Below are positions 14,751-15,001 of a stretch of 15,001 nt of DNA, piece after piece. This DNA comes from Euryarchaeota archaeon UBA258 (lineage in GTDB: Archaea > Thermoplasmatota > Poseidoniia > Poseidoniales > Poseidoniaceae), in assembly GCA_002502605.1 (NCBI GenBank), contig DAPR01000013.1:2311-17311 (forward strand), read 5' to 3'. The notes beneath the pieces are model-generated. The model searched no databases, was not told the origin of the DNA, and saw only the letters and a list, made by a program, of their open reading frames with translations. Within the stretch, counting starts at the first letter, position 1. Every line of letters starts with the position of its first letter. The translations under genes and the position numbers were made by a program.

Positions 14751-15001
14751 TCATCACCGCCCATGTGTCGCTGCTCTTTTTTGAGCCATGCCGTTCCGGC
14801 CAAACCAAGCGCTGCAAGTTGTTCTGGATCGGGTTCTGTTGCCATTCGCCAGCCCTCGACTTGGTCTTCAAGCGGCAAGTTTGGATCAAAGCCAAACAAC
14901 ACGCCGTTCACATACGGACTTGTGTCTTCACTGCGCTGCCGAGACCGATCACGTGTCTTGTGTTCAGCGGCTCGCTTGACAAGAATTGGTTGCAAATCAC
15001 C
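14747..15001 (-). CDS. C-terminal fragment, possibly the [2Fe-2S] subunit of the molybdenum enzyme
   Basis: The last 84 residues of a gene that begins beyond the right edge. The visible part opens with GDLQPILVKRAAEHKTRDR, then a polar stretch (SPYVNGVLFGFDPNLPLEDQ), EGWRMATEPDPEQLAALGLA and ends in LKKEQRHMGGDE. The opening could be the continuation of the cysteine motif CRCTG-x-QPI-x-x-A found at the end of [2Fe-2S] subunits of this enzyme class, after which a roughly 70-residue extension would follow. This is tentative: no cysteine is inside the window. The ATGA overlap with the FAD subunit makes the two genes part of one operon. Confidence 0.4.
   Translation of the reverse strand, partial: GDLQPILVKRAAEHKTRDRSRQRSEDTSPYVNGVLFGFDPNLPLEDQVEGWRMATEPDPEQLAALGLAGTAWLKKEQRHMGGDE

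Noticed and set aside
1..15001. tRNA, rRNA, CRISPR arrays, insertion sequences or attachment sites
   Set aside because: No cloverleaf, regularly spaced repeats, transposase-like protein or terminal inverted repeats were recognised by reading.

Overview
The window looks archaeal, most probably a mesophilic planktonic euryarchaeote of the Thermoplasmatota, such as Marine Group II (Poseidoniales) or a relative. The evidence is a run of archaeal-type aromatic amino acid genes (aminodideoxyheptulosonate synthase, 3-dehydroquinate synthase II, GHMP-type shikimate kinase), a bacterio-opsin-activator type HTH regulator, a secreted protein with a PGF-CTERM-like archaeosortase tail, strong GAGGTGAT/GGAGG ribosome binding sites, TTG starts and TATA-like boxes. 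The lineage is inferred from gene content; no rRNA or tRNA gene was recognised.

Layout. (1) 1-1568, minus strand: a TetR repressor, a LolD/MacB-type ABC ATPase and the first 71 residues of an FtsX-type permease form a self-regulated transporter operon. A palindromic operator lies between the TetR TATA-like box and its start codon. (2) 1705-7559, plus strand: a Bat-type HTH regulator and then five tightly packed biosynthetic genes: ADH synthase, DHQ synthase II, shikimate kinase, chorismate synthase and aspartate kinase. In archaea of this type aromatic biosynthesis starts from aspartate semialdehyde, so aspartate kinase supplies the precursor for the first gene of the set. Dehydroquinase, shikimate dehydrogenase and EPSP synthase are not in the window. 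(3) 7563-12680, minus strand: a DUF4350-like membrane protein, a MoxR AAA+ ATPase with an unusual Ala/Pro-rich N-terminus, a DUF58 protein and a six-helix membrane protein, preceded by a TATA-like box and a possible 27-residue leader ORF. This is a MoxR/DUF58 membrane chaperone-like cluster. (4) 12784-15001, minus strand: the C-terminal end of a gene that may encode a [2Fe-2S] subunit, a FAD-binding subunit of the xanthine dehydrogenase/4-hydroxybenzoyl-CoA reductase family with an extra Cys-rich loop, and a secreted archaeosortase-anchored protein.

Most genes within a block overlap by a few bases or are separated by fewer than 50 bases, which implies operons with translational coupling. The longest gene-free stretches are the divergent promoter region 1569-1704 and the terminator/promoter region 12681-12783; no gene-free stretch reaches 300 bases. 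The least explained parts are the MoxR cluster beside a molybdenum-hydroxylase-type subunit, the Ala/Pro tail of MoxR, the Ca-loop-like motif in the DUF4350-like protein, and the Bat-type regulator leading the aromatic operon.
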